Of a DNA stretch of 64,000 bases, positions 1-8,028 are shown piece after piece. Where the stretch lies: the NCBI GenBank assembly GCA_905215325.1, contig CAJMPP010000005.1, positions 1 to 64,000 of the forward strand, in the 5' to 3' direction. Every line of letters begins with the position of its first letter. Within the stretch, counting starts at the first letter, position 1. This stretch comes from an uncultured bacterium (GTDB taxonomy: Bacteria > Actinomycetota > Coriobacteriia > Coriobacteriales > Eggerthellaceae). The notes beneath the pieces are model-generated. The model had not been told where the DNA came from. It ran no database searches and saw nothing but the letters and a program-made list of their open reading frames with translations. A program made the position numbers and the translations under genes.

Positions 1-196
1 AGCAGACGCGTCACTCGGCGGCACTCGCTTCACGACGGCGTGGGAAACGAGGCGCCTACAGGCCGCCTACGCTGATTCGCTTGCAGTCGCAGCCGGTAGC
101 ATGCGCGCACAAAGACGTTTGAATTTCGAAACTGGCGCTTTCAGCGCTATCGTGTCCCCTGCCAAGCGGAAACCCCTCAAACCCCGGGTCGAGCCA

Positions 197-634
197 TCAG
201 CTGTGAGCGTTTTCGTAGGCCTCTTTGATGTCGTCCGGCAAGCCGTTGGGAACCATCGCCCTCACCTCAGCCTCGTTGTCGCCCCGATTCAGCTGCCCGT
301 AGTACCAGCATTTGAACTTCAGCATGTCCAGCGCACGGTTCATGCTCGCGATCTCTGACTCCATATGGGCCTTCCGCTCCTCAAACATGGCCTTGCGCTT
401 GGGGTATGTCGATGGGCCCTCCGCGCACCATTCCATGAACAGCCGGATGTCCTTGATCTCCATCCCCGCCTTTTTCAGGCATTCGATGACCCGAAGCGCC
501 TCGAGTTCCGTATCGCCGAATCGGCGAATGCCGGACGCCCGCTCCAATCCCGGGAACAACCCCTGCTTGTCGTAATATCGCAACGTCGAAACGGGTAAGC
601 CGAACATCTCCGCCACCTGTCCGATTGTGTACAT
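197..634 (-). CDS. MerR family transcriptional regulator
   Basis: A 145-residue MerR-type regulator. The N-terminal winged helix-turn-helix begins MYTIGQVAEMFG and continues with the hallmark STLRYYDKQGLFP. A long helical dimerisation segment (about residues 75-115) and a short C-terminal tail follow. I chose the ATG at 634 because GGAGGG lies just upstream; an in-frame ATG at 661 has a weaker site. It is transcribed away from the flavodoxin-like reductase at 738, and a 7-bp dyad lies inside the 19-bp spacer of that gene's promoter, the usual arrangement for a MerR activator. Subfamily members often sense organic or redox stress. The C-terminal region shows no metal-binding Cys pair, so the ligand is unknown. 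Confidence 0.9.
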   Translation of the reverse strand: MYTIGQVAEMFGLPVSTLRYYDKQGLFPGLERASGIRRFGDTELEALRVIECLKKAGMEIKDIRLFMEWCAEGPSTYPKRKAMFEERKAHMESEIASMNRALDMLKFKCWYYGQLNRGDNEAEVRAMVPNGLPDDIKEAYENAHS

Positions 635-664
635 AGGCCCTCCGGAAAAACTCGAATTCATTGC

Positions 665-695
665 TTGACCTAAAGCTAGGTTTAGGTATTACCTT
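665..695 (+). promoter_or_regulatory. MerR-type promoter and operator for the 738 operon
   Basis: TTGACC at 665-670 and TACCTT at 690-695 are separated by exactly 19 bp, the elongated spacer typical of MerR-activated promoters. The spacer region holds a perfect 7-bp dyad: ACCTAAA (668-674), six bases, then TTTAGGT (681-687). The divergent MerR gene starts 30 bp upstream, so the regulator probably controls both directions. Confidence 0.75.
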
Positions 696-737
696 CATTC
701 TCGTTAATACAACAGAGAATGCAAGAGGTATTTCGTA

Positions 738-1277
738 ATGGGCAAAACTGTTCTGATAGTTTCTTCAAGTCCACGAAAGAGCGGCAATTCCGAGACGTTG
801 GCGGACGCTTTCGCCAACGGTGCGCAGGAAGCGGGTCATAACGTTGAGACCGTGCGCCTGCGCGAAAAACAAATAGGCTTCTGCAAGGGCTGCCTTGCTT
901 GCCTAAAGCTGGGTCACTGCGTCATTCAAGACGATGCCGTGGAAATTGCCGCCAAGATGCACGACGCCGATGTTCTGGTGTTCGCAACGCCCGTCTACTA
1001 CTACAGCGCCTGTGGCCAGCTCAAGACCATGCTCGACCGCGCCAACCCGCTTTTTGGCTCCGATTATGCATTCAGCGAGGCGTATCTATTGGCAACGGCG
1101 GCGGAGGACGGGCGCTCAACCTTCGACGGCGCGAAAAAGGCAGTGCAGGGATGGGTTGACTGTTTCTCCCGTTGCACGCTTGTCGGTACGGTTTTCGCCG
1201 GCGGCGTAAACGGCGTGGGCGAAATCGCCGGCCACGCCGCTCTGGAGCAGGCGCGACGAATGGGCATGGGAATCTAG
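738..1277 (+). CDS. NADPH-dependent FMN reductase / flavodoxin-like protein
   Basis: A 179-residue flavodoxin-fold reductase. The N terminus VLIVSSSPRKSGNSETLA is the FMN phosphate-binding loop of the NADPH-dependent FMN reductase family. GFCKGCLACLKLGHC (about residues 47-61) is the Cys-containing segment seen in iron-sulfur flavoprotein-like relatives, and ATPVYYYSACGQLKTMLDR (about 85-103) is the flavin-contacting loop. It probably reduces flavins or quinone-like compounds in the cytoplasm. It is the first gene of an apparent operon with a CMD/cupin protein and a hydrolase, controlled by the divergent MerR regulator through the 19-bp-spacer promoter. AAGAGG lies 9 bases before the ATG. The substrate cannot be told from sequence. 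Confidence 0.9.
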   Translation: MGKTVLIVSSSPRKSGNSETLADAFANGAQEAGHNVETVRLREKQIGFCKGCLACLKLGHCVIQDDAVEIAAKMHDADVLVFATPVYYYSACGQLKTMLDRANPLFGSDYAFSEAYLLATAAEDGRSTFDGAKKAVQGWVDCFSRCTLVGTVFAGGVNGVGEIAGHAALEQARRMGMGI

Positions 1278-1341
1278 GCGGGCTACTTAGCCGCACGGAA
1301 ACAGATTTGTATATAAAACCATCGACAGGAGGAAATCAATC

Positions 1342-2106
1342 ATGGCAATTAAGCAGACGGCGGGCAGAGATGCCCTGGGGGAGTTCGCCCCCAAATTTGC
1401 ACAGCTCAATGACAACGTGCTGTTTGGCGAGGTGTGGAGCCGAGAGGGCGAGCTCTCTCTGCGCGACCGTAGCATAGTGACGGTGGTGGCCCTGATGTCG
1501 CAGGGGCTGACGGACTCTTCGTTCCAATATCATCTGATGTCCGCAAAGAACAACGACGTGACCAGGACGGAGATAGCGGAAATCCTTACGCATGCGGCGT
1601 TTTATGCTGGCTGGCCCAAGGCGTGGGCGGCCTTCCGTATGGCGAAAGAGGTCTGGGCGGACGACGATGCCGCTGATGCAAGAGCTGAGCACCAAAACGA
1701 GATGGCCTTTCCCATCGGTGCCCCCAACGACGCCTTCGCGAAGTACTTTATCGGGCAAAGCTACCTCGCGCCCCTTTCCACCGAGCAGGTCGGCGTCTTC
1801 AATGTGACGTTCGAGCCCGGCTGTCGCAACAACTGGCACATCCATCACGCAAAAACCGGCGGCGGGCAGATTCTCGTCTGCGTGGCCGGTCGAGGGTTTT
1901 ACCAGGAATGGGGCAAACCGGCACAGGAGCTGCATCCTGGCGACGTGGTCAACATCGCCCCGGGGGTGAAGCATTGGCACGGAGCCGCGCCCGACAGCTG
2001 GTTCTCGCATCTCGCTTTGGAGGTTCCGGGCGAGGAGGCCTCCAGCGAGTGGATGGAGCCCGTGGATGACGTGGAATACCTTAAAGCGGTCAACAAGGAG
2101 GCTTAA
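1342..2106 (+). CDS. carboxymuconolactone decarboxylase-cupin fusion protein
   Basis: A 254-residue two-domain protein. Residues 1-105 resemble the gamma-carboxymuconolactone decarboxylase (CMD/AhpD-like) fold, with the family's LSLRDRSIVTVVALMSQG segment. No CxxC peroxidase motif is visible, so AhpD-type peroxidase chemistry is unlikely. Residues 130-240 are a cupin barrel with metal-ligand candidates NNWHIHHAKTGGGQ and the later PGVKHWHGAAPDSWFSHLAL. This fusion is common in anaerobic and gut bacteria and often sits beside flavodoxins and alpha/beta hydrolases, as here. GACAGGAGG precedes the ATG. Its stop is 2 bp before the next start, so it is translationally linked to the hydrolase. Confidence 0.9.
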   Translation: MAIKQTAGRDALGEFAPKFAQLNDNVLFGEVWSREGELSLRDRSIVTVVALMSQGLTDSSFQYHLMSAKNNDVTRTEIAEILTHAAFYAGWPKAWAAFRMAKEVWADDDAADARAEHQNEMAFPIGAPNDAFAKYFIGQSYLAPLSTEQVGVFNVTFEPGCRNNWHIHHAKTGGGQILVCVAGRGFYQEWGKPAQELHPGDVVNIAPGVKHWHGAAPDSWFSHLALEVPGEEASSEWMEPVDDVEYLKAVNKEA

Positions 2107-2108
2107 GC

Positions 2109-3080
2109 ATGGAGCAGTTGGATCTGACCCAGGAATGGGACAAGGTGTTCCCCAAAAGCGACAAGGTCGAGCACGGTAAGGCAACTTTCCACAACCGATA
2201 CGGCATCACGCTTGCCGCTGACGTCTACGTGCCGAAGAACGCGGAAGGCGAGCTTCCTGCCATCGCTGTCAGCGGCCCGTTTGGCGCGGTGAAGGAGCAG
2301 TCCTCCGGTCTGTACGCGCAGAAAATGGCGGAGCTGGGCTTCTTCGCAATTGCCTTCGACCCGTCCTATACCGGCGAAAGCGGCGGTACGCCCCGCTATG
2401 TAGCGTCGCCGGACATCAACACCGAGGACTTCTGCGCAGCGGTGGATTTTCTTTCTGTGCAGGAAAACGTCGACCCGGAGCGTATAGGCATCATCGGCAT
2501 CTGCGGTTGGGGCGGCATGGCAATCAACGCTGCAGCAATTGACACCCGTATCAAAGCTATTGCGGCTATGACCATGTACGACATGGCCCGCGTGAACGCC
2601 AACGGCTACTTTGACGCCGAGGATTCTGAGCAGGCACGCTTTGAAAAGCGAAAAACGCTGAACGCGCAGCGCACCGAGGACTATAAAAACGGCGGCTACG
2701 CGCTTACAGGCGGCGTGATCGATCCTCTACCAGAGGATGCACCGCAGTTTGTAAAGGACTATTACGCCTACTACAAGACTCCGCAAGGCTACCATCCCCG
2801 CAGCCTGAACTCCAACGGCGGTTGGAACGTGACATCCTCGCTGTCGTTTATGAACATGCCGATTTTGCAGTACGCCGATGAGATTCGTTCTGCCGTGCTA
2901 CTGGTGCACGGCGAGAAGGCGCACTCTCGCTATTTCAGCGAAACCGCGTACGGCAAGTTGACCGGTGACAACAAGGAACTGCTCATTATCCCCGGTGCCA
3001 GCCACACCGACCTTTACGACCAGATGGACGTCATTCCGTTTGGAAAGCTAGGCGGGTTCTTTGGAGAGTATTTGAAGTAG
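2109..3080 (+). CDS. alpha/beta hydrolase (dienelactone hydrolase-like)
   Basis: A 323-residue alpha/beta hydrolase. The nucleophile elbow reads IGICGWGG (about residues 140-147), with Cys in the Ser position, as in dienelactone hydrolases and related YcjY-type proteins. The oxyanion region is AVSGPFGAVKEQSSG, and the late catalytic His is in IPGASHTDLYD near residue 303. The gene ends the MerR-controlled operon 2 bp after the CMD-cupin gene, so the three products probably act on the same small organic compound. No signal peptide is present, so it is cytoplasmic. Substrate unknown. Confidence 0.9.
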   Translation: MEQLDLTQEWDKVFPKSDKVEHGKATFHNRYGITLAADVYVPKNAEGELPAIAVSGPFGAVKEQSSGLYAQKMAELGFFAIAFDPSYTGESGGTPRYVASPDINTEDFCAAVDFLSVQENVDPERIGIIGICGWGGMAINAAAIDTRIKAIAAMTMYDMARVNANGYFDAEDSEQARFEKRKTLNAQRTEDYKNGGYALTGGVIDPLPEDAPQFVKDYYAYYKTPQGYHPRSLNSNGGWNVTSSLSFMNMPILQYADEIRSAVLLVHGEKAHSRYFSETAYGKLTGDNKELLIIPGASHTDLYDQMDVIPFGKLGGFFGEYLK

Positions 3081-3162
3081 GGCAGCCCTGTTCTTTAGCA
3101 TTCTGACTGATGGCGGGGCTAGTGCCTACGAATGACCTGTCCCCTTGCCGTCTTTGTAATCC

Positions 3163-3178
3163 CCTGCGTGCACGCAGG
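3163..3178. terminator. short palindrome between convergent genes
   Basis: A perfect 16-bp palindrome (CCTGCGTG|CACGCAGG) lies in the 108-bp gap between the convergent hydrolase and MFS genes. It could help terminate both, but it has no loop and no T-tract. Confidence 0.3.
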
Positions 3179-3188
3179 CTGTGAGCCT

Positions 3189-4718
3189 TTAATCGTTGCT
3201 GTGGGATAGCGGCTTGCTCTTCACGAAGATCAGCAGCACGAAAGCCACGATGAACAGGGGAACCAACACCGCGAACACCGGCGCAAGCGCGTCGTTGTAG
3301 GCCCGCTTCACCGCTTCTTGAACGGCGTCGGGAAGCGCGTGCACAAGCGCGGGCGTCAGGGAATTCGAGTCCATCTCGAGCAACTGCTCCATTGCGCCGC
3401 CCGCCTGCTGGGCCAATTCGCCCAAACGGCCGGAAAGCTGCTCGCTCAACTGCGAGGTGAACAGCGAGCCAACCAAACTCGTCCCGATGGTTCCGCCGAT
3501 TTCGCGGAAAAAGTTGTTCGTCGAGGTGGCAGTACCCACAATGCTCACCGAGAACTCGTTCTGAACAACGAGCACAAGCACCTGTTGCCCCAAGCCGGCG
3601 CCAAATCCCAAGATGAACAGATACACCCCCATGGCCACGAGCGTTGTGTCCACGGTAATCCCCGCAAGCAGGACAAACGCCGCCGCACACACCAAACAGC
3701 TGGCCAAAGGCAGAAGCTTCGGCCGCTTCATCTTCGCCACAACGAACCCCGCAACCACGGAAGTGACCATCATGCCGCCCATCATAGGCAGCGTCATGTA
3801 GCCGGCAGCCGTTGCCCCCAGCCCGTCGACGATCTGGAAATAGGTGGGCAGATAGCTGATGGCTCCCATCATGCCGATCATGATGACCAGGCCTGCAACC
3901 GTGCACAGCAAGAAATTGCGGTTCTTGAACAGGCCAAGCGGAATGAGCGGGTCATCAGCACGGCGTTCGACCGCAACGAACAGCACTGCGGACACGACGC
4001 AGCCGCAGACAAGCCCCAAGATGACAGGCGAATCCCAATCGTATACGTTGCCGCCCCACGAGATGACCAGGATGAGGCACGTGGTGGCAACAGCCATGGT
4101 GATGATGCCGGGAACGTCAAAGTGAGCAGCTTTCTGCTTGTCGCTCGAACGATGAGGCAAAAACCAGGCGGACAACGCCAAAGCAGCCAAACCCAGAGGG
4201 ACGTTAACCCAAAAGCACCAGCGCCAACTGAGCGTTTCGGTAAAGAAACCGCCGAGCAGCGGGCCGAGAATCATGCTTACGCCGAAGCTCGCTCCCATGA
4301 CTCCCATGTATTTGCCGCGCTCAGCCGGCGGGAAGATGTCGGCGATGATAGCTTGCGACAGGATCATCAGACCGCCGCCGCCCAAACCTTGAACGGCGCG
4401 ACCAGCGATAAGGCCGCCCATGCTGTCGACCAACCCGCAAACGCACGATCCTGCCACAAAGAACGCCAACGCCCCGCAGAACAGGTATTTGCGCCCGAAC
4501 AGGTCGCCAAACTTTCCGTACAAGGGCATCATGATGGTGCTCGCGAGCATATAGGCGGTGCTAACCCACAGCATGTGGTCGACACCTCCCAGCTCGCCCG
4601 CAATCGTCGGTAGCGCCGTTGAAACGATGGTTTGGTCAAGCGACCCGACGAACATGGCGGTCATCAATGCCAAGAATACCGCAATCACCTGCCGCTTCGT
4701 GAGATTATCGTGCTGCAT
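3189..4718 (-). CDS. MFS drug exporter, DHA2 (14-TM) family
   Basis: A 509-residue major facilitator of the EmrB/QacA (DHA2) type, predicted to have 14 membrane helices and to export drugs using the proton gradient. Visible family signatures are SLDQTIVSTALPTIA in TM1, motif A (GKFGDLFGRK) after TM2, and motif C with GVSMILGPLLGG in TM5. The C-terminal helix is followed by a short basic tail. It is divergent from a TetR repressor, and a long operator-like palindrome in the shared 145-bp gap overlaps its likely promoter. This is the usual layout for a self-induced efflux system. The substrate is not predictable. Confidence 0.93.
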   Translation of the reverse strand: MQHDNLTKRQVIAVFLALMTAMFVGSLDQTIVSTALPTIAGELGGVDHMLWVSTAYMLASTIMMPLYGKFGDLFGRKYLFCGALAFFVAGSCVCGLVDSMGGLIAGRAVQGLGGGGLMILSQAIIADIFPPAERGKYMGVMGASFGVSMILGPLLGGFFTETLSWRWCFWVNVPLGLAALALSAWFLPHRSSDKQKAAHFDVPGIITMAVATTCLILVISWGGNVYDWDSPVILGLVCGCVVSAVLFVAVERRADDPLIPLGLFKNRNFLLCTVAGLVIMIGMMGAISYLPTYFQIVDGLGATAAGYMTLPMMGGMMVTSVVAGFVVAKMKRPKLLPLASCLVCAAAFVLLAGITVDTTLVAMGVYLFILGFGAGLGQQVLVLVVQNEFSVSIVGTATSTNNFFREIGGTIGTSLVGSLFTSQLSEQLSGRLGELAQQAGGAMEQLLEMDSNSLTPALVHALPDAVQEAVKRAYNDALAPVFAVLVPLFIVAFVLLIFVKSKPLSHSND

Positions 4719-4789
4719 GCACGCGTTCCTTTCTTCTGAGGCTATCGATTGTTAATTGACATATGTCGAACAGCGGTTATTCTAGGCAT

Positions 4790-4816
4790 TATTAGTTGAT
4801 TGACAATCGACTAATA
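4790..4816. promoter_or_regulatory. TetR operator palindrome between efflux pump and regulator
   Basis: A 27-bp near-perfect palindrome centred on position 4803 has half-sites TATTAGTTGATTG and CAATCGACTAATA with a single mismatched pair. Read on the minus strand, TTGTCA inside it can act as a -35 box for the MFS gene, with TAGAAT 16 bp downstream. Repressor binding would therefore block exporter transcription. Confidence 0.7.
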
Positions 4817-4863
4817 TTTAATATCGGTCGTTTAATTGACCTTCGAAGAGAAAGCGTCGTGCA

Positions 4864-5472
4864 ATGAGTGGAAAACCCGTGAAGACGGACATGCGCTGGA
4901 TCAGAACCGAACGGCATCTCCTGAGCGCATTCGGCAAAGCTATCGAAACCACGCCCATCGAGAAGATCACGGTTACGGGAATCGCGCGTGCAGCTGAGGT
5001 GAACAAAGCAACGTTTTACCTGCATTATCGCGATATCTTCGATCTGGCCCAAGGCTATGTCGACCAGTTGGCGTGCGATACCGTGGAAGAGCTCGGGGAC
5101 GCATCGGTTCTGTTCAGCGAACCGCGCCGCTTCGTATCCACGTTGATGAACGCACTCGCCGATAAGGAAAAGGCCCGAACGACGGAGGCGATTGCGAAGA
5201 ACAACCTCGTCCCGCATTACATGAATGCGCTCATCGCGAACCTCGACGACGCCCTGAGAAGCGCGCGGCCCGTGCCCGATGACCTACGCAGCAGGGCCAC
5301 CCTGTCGTTTTTTCTGCACGGCGTGATGGGAACGCTTGGCCAGTTTCGTAACGATAACGACCGGGAAGAGCTCACGGAAGTCATCGGAGACCTCGTCGAA
5401 GTCCTCATGAAGCAAGGAAACGCCCTCGCTGCAAGCGAAACCGCCCGAGGATCGAGCACCCTTTCCAAGTGA
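4864..5472 (+). CDS. TetR/AcrR family regulator
   Basis: A 202-residue TetR-type repressor. The N-terminal helix-turn-helix covers about residues 15-60, with VTGIARAAEVNKATFYLHYRD as recognition helix and following tyrosines. The C-terminal ligand domain is helical. The gene is divergent from the DHA2 exporter and very probably represses it through the palindrome at 4790-4816. Oddly, the last seven codons (GSSTLSK and stop) lie inside the first copy of a 33-bp direct repeat that recurs downstream, so the natural C terminus may have been changed by that repeat. Confidence 0.9.
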   Translation: MSGKPVKTDMRWIRTERHLLSAFGKAIETTPIEKITVTGIARAAEVNKATFYLHYRDIFDLAQGYVDQLACDTVEELGDASVLFSEPRRFVSTLMNALADKEKARTTEAIAKNNLVPHYMNALIANLDDALRSARPVPDDLRSRATLSFFLHGVMGTLGQFRNDNDREELTEVIGDLVEVLMKQGNALAASETARGSSTLSK

Positions 5473-5631
5473 CAAAAAGCCAGGTCTGCAACACGGTAGA
5501 CCGCGACGGCAAGGCAGCGAGCACCCTTTCCAAGTGACAAAGTACCAGGTCCGTTTGTGATTCCGGAAGGGACACTCGACGGGAAAAACCCTGTAACGCA
5601 GCGAGAACGCTTCTCCAAGCTGCCAGGATTG
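5454..5631 (+). repeat. three decaying copies of a 33-bp direct repeat
   Basis: GAGCACCCTTTCCAAGTGAC plus the following bases through CCAGGTC is present at 5454-5486 and again at 5519-5551 with only three differences (period 65). A diverged third copy starts at 5603 (GAGAACGCTTCTCCAAG then CCAGGATT). The first copy supplies the end of the TetR gene. The repeats are not inverted and no coding role is evident. Confidence 0.7.
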
Positions 5632-5726
5632 ACCGAGGTTCAGGAGAAACACTTCATGACCTGGGCAGGGTAGGCGCCTCGGCCGTCGATGGGGTCAACC
5701 GAGGTGCAAGAGAAATACTTCATGAC
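5632..5726 (+). repeat. 29-bp direct repeat pair, period 66
   Basis: ACCGAGGTTCAGGAGAAAC and the bases through CTTCATGACC start at 5632. A copy with three changes starts at 5698. It directly follows the 33-bp repeats, has a similar period, and is unrelated to them in sequence. Confidence 0.6.
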
Positions 5727-5905
5727 CATGCGGACGGGAATGCTGATGAGCGTGCTGGGTGCACGGATGCAAAACGAGCGCAGGGAAAGTCCGCGATGTT
5801 GGCGGCGATGGTCCGCCCGCAGCTTGCCATGCTCGCCTCGTAGCGTTTGCGATGTTGACTAGAGAGCGCCAGACGAGCTTTGCAGTGCAATGGTCACAGG
5901 CGATC

Positions 5906-6137
5906 GCGCGAAGAATCGCTTGTTTTGTCCCCTCTCGGCCAAAACAAGCGATTTTTCGCAACGGCAACAACAATCAGCGGACAATTTCAACGATTCTTCG
6001 CGCTAAGCGAGCCCAAATACACCCAAAAGGAAGCATCCACCCTTCCCTTACGCGAATAACCGTTCGTTTTGTCCATGGCAAGTGCGAAGAACCGTTCGTT
6101 TTGGACGTAGATGGCCAAAACGAACGGTTCTTCGCAC
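5906..6137. repeat. cluster of palindromic units (REP-like)
   Basis: Two related hairpins stand side by side. The first has arms at 5908-5927 and 5940-5959, around GAATCGCTTGTTTTG. Its outer part is complemented again at 5991-6003. The second has perfect 23-bp arms at 6082-6104 and 6115-6137, around GAACCGTTCGTTTTGG, and a lone half-unit sits at 6058-6071. Shared core: GCGAAGAAyCGyTyGTTTTG. The second hairpin lies just past the stop of the minus-strand hydrolase and may end its transcript. The rest of the 5473-6187 gap shows no gene. Confidence 0.7.
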
Positions 6138-6187
6138 CTTCACACGGTAACGGAAACAGGGCATTTGCCACATGGCAGCTTGCCTGT

Positions 6188-7015
6188 TCACGCATCGAGC
6201 CTCGTAAGGAACTTCGAGATTTGCGCATTCACGAAATCGGGATCGTCGACGTTCGAATTATGCCCCGCTTCTGGCACCCAGACGAGCGGAATGCCCGCAT
6301 CGACGGCCCACTTACGGTTAAGCTCCTTCACTTCGCCAGCACGATCTTTCTCCCCGCAAAGCAGAAGCGCAGGGCAATCGATATCGTAGGCGCGTTCGGA
6401 GTCGATGGCATCGGCGAGCATCCTATAGCCGTGCGCAGTGAGCTCCACATACCCGGGTTTGGCGTAGCCCTCCATGAAAGAGCGCATACCGGCTTTTCCC
6501 CTGGCAGTTGCCGCTGCACCCCATGCAATCAAGGGCTTCAGCCAGGCCCATGGAATAGGCTGGAACATTCCCTTGGTATGACGCAAAGCCCTCACTTCCC
6601 ACGTTGAGTAGTGCTTTCTCTGCAGCGGAGCGGAGTCGATGGAGATGAAGCCGGAAGCCTCGCCTGGGTAAAGGTCGATGAACGCTTGGGACAGATAGCC
6701 GCCTAGCGACTGCCCCACAAGCACAGGATTCACAACGCCCTCCGCTTCCAGTACGGAATGCAAGATACAAGCGCAATCCCCCATAGAGAAGTCAAGCGGA
6801 TAAGGCCGCGATCTCCCATGCGCGGGGGCGTCCCACACAAGGCAGTTGACCTCACCCGAAAAGCGGTTGAGCTGCGCATCGAACAGCGCATGGTCGGCAG
6901 TGAGCCCGGGAAGGAACACAAGCCACGGCACACCTGCGCCAGCAGAGGAGTCCGCCCAGTAAACGACGATGCCGCTACCGGTGCGAAAGCTGCGTTCTTG
7001 AAGGGATGCGGACAC
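6188..7015 (-). CDS. alpha/beta fold hydrolase
   Basis: A 275-residue alpha/beta hydrolase of the HIS/proline iminopeptidase-like superfamily. It shows the oxyanion segment FLPGLTADHALFD, the strand LVWDAPAHGRS, the nucleophile elbow VGQSLGG (about residues 100-106), an acid candidate in LLCGEKDRAGEV and the catalytic His in VPEAGHNSNVDDP near the C terminus. No export signal, so it is cytoplasmic. It is the last gene of a minus-strand run starting with a GntR regulator and an SPFH protein. The substrate is unknown. Confidence 0.9.
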   Translation of the reverse strand: MSASLQERSFRTGSGIVVYWADSSAGAGVPWLVFLPGLTADHALFDAQLNRFSGEVNCLVWDAPAHGRSRPYPLDFSMGDCACILHSVLEAEGVVNPVLVGQSLGGYLSQAFIDLYPGEASGFISIDSAPLQRKHYSTWEVRALRHTKGMFQPIPWAWLKPLIAWGAAATARGKAGMRSFMEGYAKPGYVELTAHGYRMLADAIDSERAYDIDCPALLLCGEKDRAGEVKELNRKWAVDAGIPLVWVPEAGHNSNVDDPDFVNAQISKFLTRLDA

Positions 7016-7074
7016 GATCGAATCCTTTCTCGGAGGTCTCGCGTTTCGCTTATCTCCATTTGGCAGGGCTCTGT

Positions 7075-8004
7075 CTATCCTTTATCGCCCACGCTAAAAG
7101 CACTAGCGAGGTCACTTGGCGCAAGCATCACTCCGCCCGAGCTGCACACCCCCTCATAAGCAAGATTCATCGCGCGAAGCTTCATGGCGTCAGGGTTCTT
7201 TGCATATACGTCCGCAGCCTCAACGAACATCTCGGAAATATCCTTCTCGACCTCAGCCAAAATAACGCGAGCATTCCTCTCGCGTTCAGCCTGGGCTTCA
7301 CGAGAAAGGGCATCCTGCAATTCGTCGGGAATGACGATGTCTCGAATCTCAACAGAGAGCACGGTAATCCCCCACTCTTCGCATTTCAAGTCAAGCATCT
7401 TCTCAAGCTCGTGGTCGATTTGCTTCCTTCTCGTCGAGATATCAGCGAGGTTCAGCTGACCTATAGCATCGCGAAGCGCCGTTTGGGCAGTGCGTAAAAC
7501 GGCCTTGGGATAATTCTTAACTTCCAAACAAGCCTTTTTGGCGTCCCATACCATCCAAAACAAGATCGCGTCGACATCGACTGGCACCAGGTCGGCAGTC
7601 AATGCTGCTTCAGCGGAAAACGATGTCGTGATAGTACGTTGGTCGACGTGAATGGCAATCGAATCGATAAAGGGAATGCAGATGTAGAAACCAGGTCCCG
7701 CAACTCTGCGAAACTTGCCAAATCGCAAAATAACAACCCGCTCCCATTCAGGGACCACATGCGCACTCATGGCGACGATGGCTCCAACACCTGCAGCTAG
7801 GACAAATGTCGCCACCGTTAGCGGGGCAATCAAGCACCAAATGCCCACGAATAAAAGCATGCATACCAAAAATACAGCCAACGTAAATCCATACACGCTT
7901 ATGCGCGAGGCGTCATTGGGGTCAAATTCCGTATCGGCGACCCGTGCATGAGACTCTTTCGGCTGCGCCGGCTCGTCCCGATGCCTTTCTTTGCGAAGTT
8001 CCAC
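7075..8004 (-). CDS. SPFH/band 7 membrane protein (slipin-like)
   Basis: A roughly 310-residue stomatin/prohibitin-type (SPFH) protein. Two adjacent hydrophobic helices (about residues 40-85) are followed by the SPFH core: ERVVILRFGKFRRVAGPGF, DQRTITTSFSAEAALTAD, VDAILFWMVWDAKKA and the conserved VEIRDIVIPDELQDALSR. A helical, Glu/Arg-rich tail suits oligomer formation. Such proteins form membrane microdomain scaffolds and are often paired with NfeD proteases, but none is present here. I prefer the GTG at 8004, five bases after a run of G that can act as a ribosome site; a GTG at 8022 is also in frame. The GntR gene ends just upstream, implying co-transcription. Confidence 0.88.
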   Translation of the reverse strand: MELRKERHRDEPAQPKESHARVADTEFDPNDASRISVYGFTLAVFLVCMLLFVGIWCLIAPLTVATFVLAAGVGAIVAMSAHVVPEWERVVILRFGKFRRVAGPGFYICIPFIDSIAIHVDQRTITTSFSAEAALTADLVPVDVDAILFWMVWDAKKACLEVKNYPKAVLRTAQTALRDAIGQLNLADISTRRKQIDHELEKMLDLKCEEWGITVLSVEIRDIVIPDELQDALSREAQAERERNARVILAEVEKDISEMFVEAADVYAKNPDAMKLRAMNLAYEGVCSSGGVMLAPSDLASAFSVGDKG

Positions 8005-8028
8005 TTTAACCCCCCCTACCACTCAGAG

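Noticed and set aside
1..196. Open frame from base 2 at the window start
   Set aside because: It continues without stop into the antisense of the MerR gene and has no recognisable domain; nothing can be supported.
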